DNA of 20,066 nucleotides, from positions 1-20,066 of IMG/VR virus record IMGVR_UViG_3300023272_000013. One strand, given 5' to 3'. The notes below the pieces were generated by a model. The model was not told where the DNA came from and searched no databases. It saw only the letters and a list, made by a program, of their open reading frames with translations. The number at the start of each line of letters is the position of its first letter. Position 1 is the stretch's first letter. Made by a program: the position numbers and the translations under genes. This DNA comes from a virus. This document shows positions 12,552-20,066 of this stretch, piece by piece.

Positions 12552-13911
12552 GACTAATCGGCTCGAAGACTACGCGCCCTATCCGAAGCAGCGCGAGTTT
12601 CACCGAGCTGGCGCGTCCTTCCGTGAGCGTCTGCTCATGGCCGGCAATCAGCTAGGCAAGACCCTCGCCGCCGCGATGGAAGTCGCCATGCACATGACGG
12701 GGCGCTACCCAGACTGGTGGGACGGATATCAGTTTGACCGCCCCACTCGCGGCATCTGCGGATCCGAGTCAGTGGAGCTGACCAAGAAGGGCGTGCAGCG
12801 CTTGCTGCTGGGCAATCCTGAGACGCCAGAGAGTTGGGGCACGGGATCAATACCGCGAGACGCATTGCTCGGAACCTCGCCCAAGCCAGGCGTCCCGAAT
12901 GCCGTCAGCTCCATCGTGGTCCGCCACATCAGTGGCGGCGAAAGCATCCTGACGATGGCTTCATACGACCAGGGGCGCACCAAGTGGCAGGCCGATACGC
13001 TCGACTTCGCTTGGTTCGACGAGGAATGCCCGGAGGAGGTCTACTTCGAGGGCCTAACCCGTACCAACGTCGTTCAGGGCCCGGTGTGGATCACGTTCAC
13101 GCCGCTGATGGGCATGACATCGGTGGTTCGCCGCTTCTACCCGACGGCCACCGGCATGCCTGGCACGCACGTCACTCACATGACGATCGACGATGCTGGG
13201 CACTACACCGCTGAGCAGCGGGCCGCCATCATCGCGAGTTACCCAGCACACGAACAGAAGGCGCGTGCCAAGGGGTTGCCGGCGCTCGGTTCGGGTCGAG
13301 TGTTTGTGATCGATGCCGATGAGATCCGCATCAAGCCGTTCCCGATCCCTGGCCATTGGCCGCAGATCGGTGGCTTGGACTTCGGCTGGGATCACCCAAG
13401 TGCGGGCGTCAGGCTGGTATGGGACCGGGACAACGACGTGATTTACGTGATTGCGGCGCACCGCAAGCGCGAGCAGACGCCCGCTCTGTTCTCCATGAGC
13501 GTGAAGCCGTGGGGCGCCTGGCTGCCCTGGGCATGGCCGCACGACGGTCTGCAGCACGACAAGGGATCAGGTGAGCAGCTCGCCAAGCAGTACAAGGACC
13601 ATGGGTTGAACATGCTGCCACAGCGCGCCACCTTCGATGATGGAACGAACGGCCTGGAGGCTGGTGTCGCCGACATGAGCGATCGCATGTTGACTGGGCG
13701 TCTCAAGGTCTTCTCCCACCTGGATGAGTGGTTCGAGGAGTTCGAGAACTACCACCGCAAAGACGGCCTGATTGTGAAAGAAGCGGATGACCTCTTGTCG
13801 GCAACGCGCTACGGGATCATGATGCGACGGTATGCAGTGGTGCAGAACAAGCCCGCACCGAACGTGACTCAGATTCAACGGCCGAGCAGCCCACAAGCGT
13901 GGATGTCATAG
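12448..13911 (+). CDS. terL: Terminase large subunit
   Basis: The 487-residue protein has both motor and nuclease parts. ATPase: Walker A AGNQLGKT at 65-72 and Walker B LDFAWFDEE with D191/E192. Nuclease, RNase H-like: first acidic residue D311 in GGLDFGWDHP, D366 in WPHDGLQHDKG, and a C-terminal EADDLLSATRYG. The family opening YAPYPKQREFH is intact. TTG 12448 with GAGGAA 4 bases upstream is chosen since the family usually has about 40 residues before PYPKQ; an ATG at 12514 would shorten it by 22. It packages DNA into the prohead through the portal and cuts it. Confidence 0.93.
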   Translation: MSALPHFTPDQLQTLSDSQLKEMLQLSTELKFLTETNRLEDYAPYPKQREFHRAGASFRERLLMAGNQLGKTLAAAMEVAMHMTGRYPDWWDGYQFDRPTRGICGSESVELTKKGVQRLLLGNPETPESWGTGSIPRDALLGTSPKPGVPNAVSSIVVRHISGGESILTMASYDQGRTKWQADTLDFAWFDEECPEEVYFEGLTRTNVVQGPVWITFTPLMGMTSVVRRFYPTATGMPGTHVTHMTIDDAGHYTAEQRAAIIASYPAHEQKARAKGLPALGSGRVFVIDADEIRIKPFPIPGHWPQIGGLDFGWDHPSAGVRLVWDRDNDVIYVIAAHRKREQTPALFSMSVKPWGAWLPWAWPHDGLQHDKGSGEQLAKQYKDHGLNMLPQRATFDDGTNGLEAGVADMSDRMLTGRLKVFSHLDEWFEEFENYHRKDGLIVKEADDLLSATRYGIMMRRYAVVQNKPAPNVTQIQRPSSPQAWMS

Positions 13912-13912
13912 C

Positions 13913-14218
13913 ATGAAATTCGAGGCTCCAGTGACCGCACCCAATACCTCGCAGGCCTTGCGCGATAGCGAGTCAACTGCACCGAAGGCGCTCAAGGCGC
14001 TGCTCATCCAGGCGGCCGATGAGCTGGACGATTGCCACCGGCTTATCGAAGACGCCGCCCGCGAACTCGACGAGGCGGCAGCGCTGAAGATCGGCTACAC
14101 GGACAGCGATAACCGCGTCAATGAGGTGGCTCGGCAGATCAGATCTACCCTGACCGGGCTGGGCGCCCGTATGCACTCGATGAAGCCGCGCACTGTTCCG
14201 GACCAGGTCAGCATCTGA
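13913..14218 (+). CDS. Hypothetical helical protein between terminase and portal, 101 aa
   Basis: Starts 1 base after the terL stop (MKFEAPVTAPNTSQALRD). Two long helices (KALKALLIQAADELDDCHRL, then a second rich in Glu/Ala) suggest a small coiled-coil bundle. Its TGA shares a base with the next ATG (TGATG). Genes in this place vary between P22-like phages; function unknown. Confidence 0.7.
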   Translation: MKFEAPVTAPNTSQALRDSESTAPKALKALLIQAADELDDCHRLIEDAARELDEAAALKIGYTDSDNRVNEVARQIRSTLTGLGARMHSMKPRTVPDQVSI

Positions 14219-14439
14219 TGAGTGATCCCATATCGATAACGGTCCGTATCGGAGAACACTATGCTAATGCCCTATGTTCAACAGATTACATGGAGCTTGA
14301 GTCAGAAGAATTTATCCGCCGTGTCATTCAACCGATGGTTGCCGTTTTACTAGATTCACAGGTCGGACCAACTGGAAAAACCAGACTTCAAGAACGCATA
14401 GATGCAGCAGTTAGAATCTCTGGATTGACAGACACATGA
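14218..14439 (+). CDS. Small hypothetical protein, 73 aa
   Basis: MSDPISITVRIGEHYANALC leads to an acidic helical middle (DYMELESEEFIRRVIQPMV) and a basic end. ATG overlaps the previous stop (TGATG) and its TGA overlaps the portal ATG (ATGA). The base composition is more AT-rich than its neighbours, which may point to a later insertion. No family recognised. Confidence 0.65.
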   Translation: MSDPISITVRIGEHYANALCSTDYMELESEEFIRRVIQPMVAVLLDSQVGPTGKTRLQERIDAAVRISGLTDT

Positions 14440-16589
14440 GCGCCACACCCGAAGACATCGATTCCGACAAGGACGCGACCAGCCATCAAGGCATCTTCGA
14501 GGAAGCGTGTGATCGACTGAAAATCGGGAGTGATGCGGAAAGCGAAAATCGTATCCGGCACCTCAATGCATTGAATTTCGTCGAGGGCGAGCAGTGGGAT
14601 GCTGATATTGCGAACAACCGCAAGATTGGCGGGCGCCCAGCGCTGACCATCAATCACACGAACACGTTCGTACAGCGCCTCAAGAACATGCTCAGGCAGC
14701 AGCGGCCTCGCATCAAGTGTCATCCCGTCGGCGGTGGCGCCCGAGTTGAAGATGCAACGGTTGTCAATGGCCTGATCCGGCATATCGAGACGCTGAGTAA
14801 CGCAAGCGTAGCGTATGACACTGGGGTTGAAGCAGCTGTCGATGGTGGATGGGGCTATTGGCGCATTGCGTCTGACTACATCGATTCAAAAAGCTTCGAC
14901 CAAGAGCTTAAAATCCTGCCGATACGCAACACGTTTACCGTGTACATGGATCCCGCATCGGTGATGCCGGCGGGAGAGGACCAGCAGTGGTGCATCATCA
15001 GCGAGAAGATGAAGCGCCGCGAGTACAAGCGAAAATACCCAAGGGCCTCCAATGCTGAGTGGAAGGCAGATGCACCTGGTGACATGACGCTTGATTGGGA
15101 GTCGAAGGAAGAGATTCGGCTGGCCGAGTATTATCGCATCCATGAAGTTCCGGACGTCCTGTACATGATGACTGACGGGCGGCCATGGCTGAAGTCTGAA
15201 CTCCCGGATGCAGAGGCGATGCTGGCCACGGGTTGGCGTATTGCTACGGGACAAGATGGTCGCCCCATTTCTCGCAACACATCAAGGCGCGAGGTGCAGT
15301 GGTTCCGCATTAATGGCACCACCGTAATCGATGAGCGCTCAAGCGCTGCAGCGAAGCGTACTGGCAATCCGGCCAACGGCCCGATTCCTGGTCGATTCAT
15401 TCCGGTCATCCGTTGCGAGGGCAACGTGCGCGATGTCAACGGGCGCGTGCGCCGTAAGGGCATGGTCGAGGACATGATGGATCCGGCCCGCATGTTCAAC
15501 TACTGGCGAACTGCGCAGACGGAGCGATACGCGCTGACGCCAAAGGCGCCATGGGTGGCTGCAGAGGGTCAGATCGAGGGTCATCCTGAGTGGAATGACG
15601 CCAACCAGAAATCCTATTCGGTGCTGGTCTACAAGCCTATTACGGCTGCCGACGGCATGACCGTGCTGCCACCTCCGCAGCGACAGAATCCTGCTCAGGT
15701 TGAAGCTGGCATGACTGAGGCCGCAGCCGGCGCGCAGCAGGATCTGATGGGAGTCGCTGGCCAACCGATTGAGAACCCAGAAATCCAGGCCCGCATCGTA
15801 TCCGGCAACAAGCATTTGCAGCGCCGTCAGGGAATGCAGGATCTGGTGCATTTCCAGTACTACGACAAGCAGACGCTCGCCATCATGTGGACCGGCATCA
15901 TTCTGCTGGAGCAAATCCCGTACATCTACGACACCAAGCGCATGCAGCGGATCATTGGGGAGGACGGCATTCCGCAGATGGTGGAGATCAACACGCCGGA
16001 AGATGGGGGCGAGCCAGGTTCTGCGCCGGCTATATACCGAGTGAAAAACAATCTGCAGCTGGGTCGCTATGACGTCGTCATGGACACGGGGCCCGGGTAC
16101 GCGACCAAGCGTGAAGAGGGCACAGAAGCCGTGCTCGGACTGCTCGGAACACCTCTGGGTGAGCCGATCGTCAAGACGGGCGCTGACATTGTCGTGCGGA
16201 ACATGGATTTCGCCGGTGCGGATGAGCTGGCAGACCGCTTGGTCGTCTCGAACCCTGAAGGCATGGAAAAAGTGATGAAGGGTCTGCCGAAGCAGGCTCA
16301 GGCCATCGTAGGCGCTCTGCAGGGCCAGATTCAGCAGCTCACGCAGGTCGTCAAGGAGCAGGCGCTGGAGATCAAATACAAGGGCCAGATCGAAGCCGCC
16401 AAGATGGAGACGACGCTCAAGACCAAGGAAATGGAGGACACGACCAAGCGCTACGACATCGATACCGATGCGGCCACCCGCCGCGACGTGGCCGAGATTG
16501 GCGCGGCAGCGCAGTTGCTCAACTCGCAGATGGAGTCCTCGCACGAGGAGAAGCAGGCCGACAAGTTGATTGCGAAGGGCGTGGATTAG
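14436..16589 (+). CDS. Portal protein, P22-like
   Basis: At 717 residues this matches the P22 gp1 portal (725) and its sequence pattern: an N-terminal helical part with NFVEGEQWDADIANNRK and RPALTINHTNTFVQRLKNML, then VAYDTGVEAAVDGGWGYWRI, and a stem region with AGAQQDLMGVAGQPIENPEI. The last about 110 residues (from AIVGALQGQIQQLTQVVKEQ) are a long charged coiled coil like the P22 barrel helices. Twelve subunits would form the ring at the unique vertex, the DNA channel and docking site for terminase and tail. Coupled to the gene upstream by ATGA; a 27-base gap separates it from the scaffold gene. Confidence 0.9.
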   Translation: MSATPEDIDSDKDATSHQGIFEEACDRLKIGSDAESENRIRHLNALNFVEGEQWDADIANNRKIGGRPALTINHTNTFVQRLKNMLRQQRPRIKCHPVGGGARVEDATVVNGLIRHIETLSNASVAYDTGVEAAVDGGWGYWRIASDYIDSKSFDQELKILPIRNTFTVYMDPASVMPAGEDQQWCIISEKMKRREYKRKYPRASNAEWKADAPGDMTLDWESKEEIRLAEYYRIHEVPDVLYMMTDGRPWLKSELPDAEAMLATGWRIATGQDGRPISRNTSRREVQWFRINGTTVIDERSSAAAKRTGNPANGPIPGRFIPVIRCEGNVRDVNGRVRRKGMVEDMMDPARMFNYWRTAQTERYALTPKAPWVAAEGQIEGHPEWNDANQKSYSVLVYKPITAADGMTVLPPPQRQNPAQVEAGMTEAAAGAQQDLMGVAGQPIENPEIQARIVSGNKHLQRRQGMQDLVHFQYYDKQTLAIMWTGIILLEQIPYIYDTKRMQRIIGEDGIPQMVEINTPEDGGEPGSAPAIYRVKNNLQLGRYDVVMDTGPGYATKREEGTEAVLGLLGTPLGEPIVKTGADIVVRNMDFAGADELADRLVVSNPEGMEKVMKGLPKQAQAIVGALQGQIQQLTQVVKEQALEIKYKGQIEAAKMETTLKTKEMEDTTKRYDIDTDAATRRDVAEIGAAAQLLNSQMESSHEEKQADKLIAKGVD

Positions 16590-16616
16590 AAAACAGCGGG
16601 TCATCGAGGATAATTT

Positions 16617-17585
16617 ATGCAGGTGGTAACATCTGAGAACGTCATGCAGCTGCATGAAACTGGAAAAGTTGATGCCTATAAGCCGCCAGAATCGAAGGCG
16701 GCAGAGACGAAGAAAGAATTGCCCGCAAGAAATGCGGACGGGTCATTTACAAAGCTTCCTGACGGTGATACAACCACACCCGCAGGTGCAACGCCTGAGA
16801 AGAACGAAAGCGATGAATATCCCGAGCATGTCCGCAAGGTCATCGGGAAAAAGCATCGAGAGATGAAAGAGGCCGAGGAGTTCGGGAAGCGTAGCTACCT
16901 CGAACGCATAGCGGCAGAAACGCGGGCAGAAAAGGCCGAGCGAGAGCTGGCCGAAATCAAAGCGAAATCGCGGCCCGTGCAGCAGTCGGAGGATAAGCCA
17001 CCGAAGGCTGAAGATTTCGCGACGGTCGCAGAGTTTACGGAAGCTCTAACGGACTACAAAGTCGCGAAGAAATTCGAAGCTGAAAAAGCCCGTCAAGAGA
17101 AAGAGCGCCAAGACGCAGAGAAGGCTACACGCGAACGAGAGTTCAACGCGCGAGTAGCAGCCGCCAAAACTGAGTTCGATGACTTTGACGATGTCATGGG
17201 CTCAATCGCTGGAACGGAGATGGATCGCGTTCATGGTGACGTGATTGAGTATCTCCAGGAAAGCGAACATGGCGCCCGTCTCATGTACACCCTGGCGAAG
17301 ACCCCGGAAACGCTCGATCGGTTACGCAAGCTGTCGCCGCGTCGGTTTATAGCCGAACTCGGCAAGCTGGAAACGAAGTGGGACAAGCAGCCAGAGAAGA
17401 CAGCATCGCTGTCAGATGTGGCCGCAAGTTCTGCAGCGGCTCCAGCGGTTTCAAAGGCCCCTGCACCGATACAGCCTTTGGATGGGAAAGGTTCGGCCGT
17501 GGAGAAAGACCCGGCGAAAATGACCTTCCAGGAGCTGCGCGAGCATAATCGGAAACGTGAAGCGGAGAAACGCGCACGTCGATGA
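16617..17585 (+). CDS. Scaffold protein, P22 gp8-like
   Basis: This 322-residue protein is highly charged, with long stretches of coiled coil (TRAEKAERELAEIKAKSR; KFEAEKARQEKERQDAEKAT), low aromatic content and a Pro/Ala-rich linker. It ends in a basic helix-turn-helix-like tail (MTFQELREHNRKREAEKRA), the type of segment through which P22 gp8 holds coat. Size (P22 gp8 is 303) and place between portal and coat fit. It would guide coat assembly into the prohead, then leave. GAGGA lies 6 bases before the ATG. Confidence 0.82.
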   Translation: MQVVTSENVMQLHETGKVDAYKPPESKAAETKKELPARNADGSFTKLPDGDTTTPAGATPEKNESDEYPEHVRKVIGKKHREMKEAEEFGKRSYLERIAAETRAEKAERELAEIKAKSRPVQQSEDKPPKAEDFATVAEFTEALTDYKVAKKFEAEKARQEKERQDAEKATREREFNARVAAAKTEFDDFDDVMGSIAGTEMDRVHGDVIEYLQESEHGARLMYTLAKTPETLDRLRKLSPRRFIAELGKLETKWDKQPEKTASLSDVAASSAAAPAVSKAPAPIQPLDGKGSAVEKDPAKMTFQELREHNRKREAEKRARR

Positions 17586-17591
17586 CGGATG

Positions 17592-17623
17592 CCGGTAAGG
17601 GGGATGCATAACCCTCTTTCCGG
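17592..17623 (+). promoter_or_regulatory. Stem-loop over the coat ribosome site
   Basis: CCGG (17592-17595) pairs with CCGG (17620-17623) and AGGG (17598-17601) with CCCT (17612-17615), with a small internal loop. The right arm covers the first bases of GGAG (17622-17625), the ribosome site 6 bases before the coat ATG. It could slow coat translation, act as an RNA processing site, or be a weak terminator; no T run follows. Confidence 0.4.
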
Positions 17624-17631
17624 AGTCCGCA

Positions 17632-18993
17632 ATGTCGAACAATCTGCTGACGATCAGCTACATCACAAACGAAGGGCTGCTCGTTCTCGAAAACACGCTG
17701 GTGTTTGCCGATAAGGTGAACCGCCAGTACAGCGACGAATTCGCGATCAAAGACGCGAAGATCGGCGCAACCGTCAACATCCGTCGCCCGCCTCGCTACC
17801 TGGGTACGTTCGGTCCAGCCCTCAACGTCGAGGATACCAACGAAACCTATGTGCCGGTCACGCTGCGAAATCAGTTCCACGTCGATGTTCAGTTCACGAC
17901 TGCAGATCTACTGCTGTCGATGGATCTTTTCAAGACTCGCGTACTTAAGCCAATGATGGCTACGGTTGCGAACCGCATCGACTCTGATGGCTGCTATTTC
18001 GGTTACCAGAACACCGCGCTTACGGTGGGCACGCCTGGCACGCCGAACCAGAACTACCTGACTTACGCGACCGCACGAGCACTGCTCGCGAACGAGGCTG
18101 TGCCCAAAGGCGAGACCCTGGTAAACATCCTTGATCCGCTGTCGATGGCGTATGCCACTGATGGCGTAAAGGGACTGTTCAATCCGCAGGGTGCGATCGG
18201 TGACTACGTGAAGGCGGGAATGATCGCTCGCCAGTTCGCTGGCCTTGACTGGTACGAAGATCAGAACATTGTGAGCTTCGTCACTGGCGCTCAGGGTGGC
18301 TCGCCGACGCTAAAGAACGTGGCTCAACCGGCGATCATCTCTACCGGCTGGGCACAGTCGGGGTTCCTGCAGACGACTGGCTGGACGCTCTCCACGGGCG
18401 TAGTCAAGGTGGGCGATATCATCCAGATTGCTGGCGTATATCCTGCCAATCCGCAGAGCCGCACGCAGTACGGCAATTCGCTCAAGACATTCGTGGTGCT
18501 GCCGCCTGGCGGCTACACGGCCAATCCGGTGGGCTCTGCAACCCCTGGCCCAACGTTTGCCACTGCCTCGCTTACCTACGGCACGTTCAATGCAACGACG
18601 GGCGTTTACAGCTCAGACTCAAGCACTGACTTGTCGCTGCTGATCGGTGAAGTCGTGATTACGGGTGGTCAGTTCCAGAACTCGTTCACTCCATCTGCAA
18701 TTTCGACGACCGCGCAGATCACGGTGAACGGTGCGGCTGCTGGCGTGAACGCAGCAAAGACCAGCCCACAGGGCCTGATCTTCCATCGTGATGCATTCGC
18801 GCTGGCATTCGCTGACTTGCCACTGCCTCGTGGTGTCGAGTCTGCGGCGCGTGCCAACGATGCAGACATCGGCATGTCGATGCGCATGGTCACGCAATAC
18901 ACCATCAACAACGACGCGATGCCGACTCGCTGCGACGTGCTGTACGGCTATGATGGCCTCTACCGTCAGTTCGCTGTCCGCGCACAGGGTTAA
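17632..18993 (+). CDS. Major coat protein, P22 gp5-like
   Basis: The 453-residue product opens MSNNLLTISYITNEGLLVLEN and continues with the P22 coat pattern: FADKVNRQYSDEF, AKIGATVNIRRPPRYLG and TTADLLLSMDLFKTRVLKP. An HK97 fold is expected. Residues about 235-385 (GVVKVGDIIQIAG through to FTPSAISTTAQITVNG) correspond to the extra I-domain of P22 gp5, here with low-complexity Gly/Thr/Ser loops. The end (RCDVLYGYDGLYRQFAVRAQG) matches the family's closing strand. P22 gp5 is 430 residues. GGAG lies 6 bases upstream. Expected to be the most expressed protein of the window. Confidence 0.9.
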   Translation: MSNNLLTISYITNEGLLVLENTLVFADKVNRQYSDEFAIKDAKIGATVNIRRPPRYLGTFGPALNVEDTNETYVPVTLRNQFHVDVQFTTADLLLSMDLFKTRVLKPMMATVANRIDSDGCYFGYQNTALTVGTPGTPNQNYLTYATARALLANEAVPKGETLVNILDPLSMAYATDGVKGLFNPQGAIGDYVKAGMIARQFAGLDWYEDQNIVSFVTGAQGGSPTLKNVAQPAIISTGWAQSGFLQTTGWTLSTGVVKVGDIIQIAGVYPANPQSRTQYGNSLKTFVVLPPGGYTANPVGSATPGPTFATASLTYGTFNATTGVYSSDSSTDLSLLIGEVVITGGQFQNSFTPSAISTTAQITVNGAAAGVNAAKTSPQGLIFHRDAFALAFADLPLPRGVESAARANDADIGMSMRMVTQYTINNDAMPTRCDVLYGYDGLYRQFAVRAQG

Positions 18994-19005
18994 CAGGAGA
19001 ACACC

Positions 19006-19287
19006 ATGCCTACATCAAATCCAGGACCGTCCATTACGACGGGTAGCACTATCGGCGGGCTCGGCTCGCCGTTCACGATGGGCGCGAGCGCTTCAAGCTT
19101 GCTGTCCTTCTACGGCGTGACGCCAATCGTGCAGCCAACCAGCGCAACGCAAGCGGCGCTGACGCTCACCACTGCTACTAGTGGCGGCTTTGGCTTCTCG
19201 ACCTCTGCGGCCTTCAATGCGTTTTCTGCGCAGTTGGAGAATATCCGGGCCAGCCTGGTCCTGCTGGGCCTGCTCAAAGGCTCGTAA
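19006..19287 (+). CDS. Capsid-associated small protein A, first of two tandem paralogues, 93 aa
   Basis: GGAG lies 6 bases before ATG, 12 bases after the coat stop. The N terminus is Gly/Ser/Thr-rich (TTGSTIGGLGSPFTMGAS), then FYGVTP, QAALTLTT and a C-terminal helix ending AQLENIRASLVLLGLLKGS. The last 19 residues are identical to those of the gene at 19333, and I count about 46 of 63 identities over the shared part. The form (loose front, short conserved strand, helix ending in LGLL) fits small head-decoration or fibre proteins placed after coat genes, but I cannot confirm the family. Confidence 0.75.
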   Translation: MPTSNPGPSITTGSTIGGLGSPFTMGASASSLLSFYGVTPIVQPTSATQAALTLTTATSGGFGFSTSAAFNAFSAQLENIRASLVLLGLLKGS

Positions 19288-19292
19288 CAACA

Positions 19293-19316
19293 AGAGGGGC
19301 CACATACGGCCCCTCT
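19293..19316 (+). terminator. Hairpin between the tandem paralogues
   Basis: AGAGGGGCC (19293-19301) and GGCCCCTCT (19308-19316) form a perfect 9-pair GC-rich stem with a 6-base loop, 6 bases after the first paralogue stop. It is followed by CTCTGAGGG rather than a T run. It may be a partial terminator or mRNA stabiliser that sets coat and first-paralogue levels above downstream genes. Confidence 0.5.
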
Positions 19317-19332
19317 CTCTGAGGGCTTACAC

Positions 19333-19614
19333 ATGGCAGCACCCGTAGGTACCGGTCGAGCGCTTGGCGTCGCGACCTCAGTCATGGAGTTCGATCAGAT
19401 CTCCATGACCAACAACGGCTCAAAGGCCGCTTTTTTTGGCATCACTCCAACCACTCAGCCAGCGAACGCTGCGCAAGCGGCGCTGACGTTGACCACGGGG
19501 GCGAGTGGTGGCATCGGATTCACTACGGTAACCGCATTCAACGCGTTCACCGCTCAGTTGGAAAACATTCGAGCATCCCTCGTGCTGCTTGGATTGCTCA
19601 AGGGCAGCGCATGA
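19333..19614 (+). CDS. Capsid-associated small protein B, second tandem paralogue, 93 aa
   Basis: GAGGG lies 7 bases before the ATG. The front (MAAPVGTGRALGVATSVMEF) differs from the first copy, but FFGITP, QAALTLTT, SGGIGFTT and the final helix are shared; the last 19-residue block is repeated exactly, then one extra Ala. The different front halves joined to a conserved tail suggest a duplicated subunit with a common anchoring part and a changed exposed part. Its TGA overlaps the next ATG. A host-capsid decoration role is inferred from place. Confidence 0.75.
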   Translation: MAAPVGTGRALGVATSVMEFDQISMTNNGSKAAFFGITPTTQPANAAQAALTLTTGASGGIGFTTVTAFNAFTAQLENIRASLVLLGLLKGSA

Positions 19615-20066
19615 CTCCGTTTCGCATTGAGGTTAAGTCTCAGTGCATCGCTGGGATTGAGCAGCTGCAAGCGAACGCAGCTGCCAACGCAGGCGCGCGG
19701 CAGATCGAAAAGGATTCATGCAGTGGCCGCAAGCTTGCGATTTGCGGCGGCGGTCCGTTGTTGGCGAATGATCTCGAAGCACTGCGGACGTGGGATGGAG
19801 ATATTTGGGCGATCAACTATACGGTCGAGTGGCTTCGAGATCGAGGTATCGATGCGACACTGTTCACTGTTGATCCGCAGCCCTTCGCAACGACTGCGGA
19901 CTCAGCAATCATATCTACCCTCTGCCACCCCAGCGTGTTTGAGAGCCTCGGAGATCGTGCGCTTGCGTTCAATTCGATTGAGTCACACGCGGACGGGTTC
20001 CCTGGCGGGACCGCATCGGCATCGCGTGCGCCGTCCATCAGTTTTTTCCTCGGCTACCGTGACGTG
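19611..20066 (+). CDS. Partial MptE/DUF115-like protein (cut by right edge)
   Basis: ATG 19611 overlaps the preceding TGA and the frame is open for 152 codons to the end. Residues about 41-90 read KLAICGGGPLLANDLEAL, then GDIWAINYTVEWL, RGIDATLFTVD: a Rossmann-like start with a GGGP turn, then W-A-I-N, then an acidic VD. This is the pattern of the 6-hydroxymethylpterin pyrophosphokinase MptE-like (DUF115) group, which phages carry near structural genes and whose phage role is unknown. The N-terminal 40 residues are variable. The rest of the protein lies beyond the window. Confidence 0.72.
   Translation, partial: MTPFRIEVKSQCIAGIEQLQANAAANAGARQIEKDSCSGRKLAICGGGPLLANDLEALRTWDGDIWAINYTVEWLRDRGIDATLFTVDPQPFATTADSAIISTLCHPSVFESLGDRALAFNSIESHADGFPGGTASASRAPSISFFLGYRDV

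Noticed and set aside
15339-16655. 438-codon open frame on the minus strand
   Set aside because: It is the reverse shadow of the portal gene; the plus-strand product matches a P22-like portal along its whole length and the minus product (His/Leu/Arg-rich) has no domain.
1-20066. tRNA genes, CRISPR arrays, insertion sequences, integrase and att sites
   Set aside because: I saw no cloverleaf-type sequences, no spaced direct repeats of CRISPR type, no transposase-like product and no integrase; absence by eye is not proof.

Overview
This window looks like a stretch of a temperate, tailed double-stranded DNA phage (or prophage) of a GC-rich Gram-negative host. Base composition is GC-rich by eye, genes are packed with ATGA/TAATG stop-start overlaps, and two blocks face apart from a short control region near 3910-3960. 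The head module (terminase small and large subunits, a 717-residue portal, a scaffold, a P22 gp5-like coat) has P22-type gene order and protein sizes, so a podovirus-like virion is likely. No integrase, lysis, tail, tRNA or CRISPR feature is seen; host genus cannot be fixed from the sequence alone.

Layout. (1) 1-3908, leftward: a small HTH repressor-like gene, an ECF-type sigma factor, then nine small accessory genes in one apparent operon that leaves the left edge as an open 281-codon partial gene. Several carry Cys-pair zinc motifs. (2) 3909-3960: divergent control region with a good leftward promoter that starts the repressor transcript almost on its ATG. (3) 3961-8623, rightward early genes: RecT-like annealing protein, Gp157-like protein, seven tiny proteins, a LuxR-type HTH protein and a replicative AAA ATPase with a decayed TOPRIM-like front. 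(4) 8624-8813: a non-coding island with a very strong G/C hairpin flanked symmetrically by seven TTGTGCA/TGCACAA heptamers; the best origin or operator candidate here. (5) 8814-11067: small regulatory-looking genes, a long inverted repeat, a secreted fibronectin-III-like protein, and a 41-codon peptide whose front resembles lasso-peptide leaders. (6) 11068-12219: a GroES-like co-chaperonin and three small coupled genes. (7) 12216-20066: the packaging and head operon, then two tandem 93-residue paralogues and the start of an MptE/DUF115-like gene cut by the right edge.

How it fits together: the leftward unit probably holds lysogeny and accessory functions under the repressor, with the sigma factor as a possible means to redirect host transcription. 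The rightward early block supplies recombination and replication. The GroES-like protein, placed just before the terminase, may help a host chaperonin fold capsid proteins. Several genes are not evident as simple open frames and were placed by hand: the left-edge partial gene, a 51-residue gene at 9891, the 41-residue peptide at 10703, a 59-residue gene at 12040 and the right-edge partial gene.
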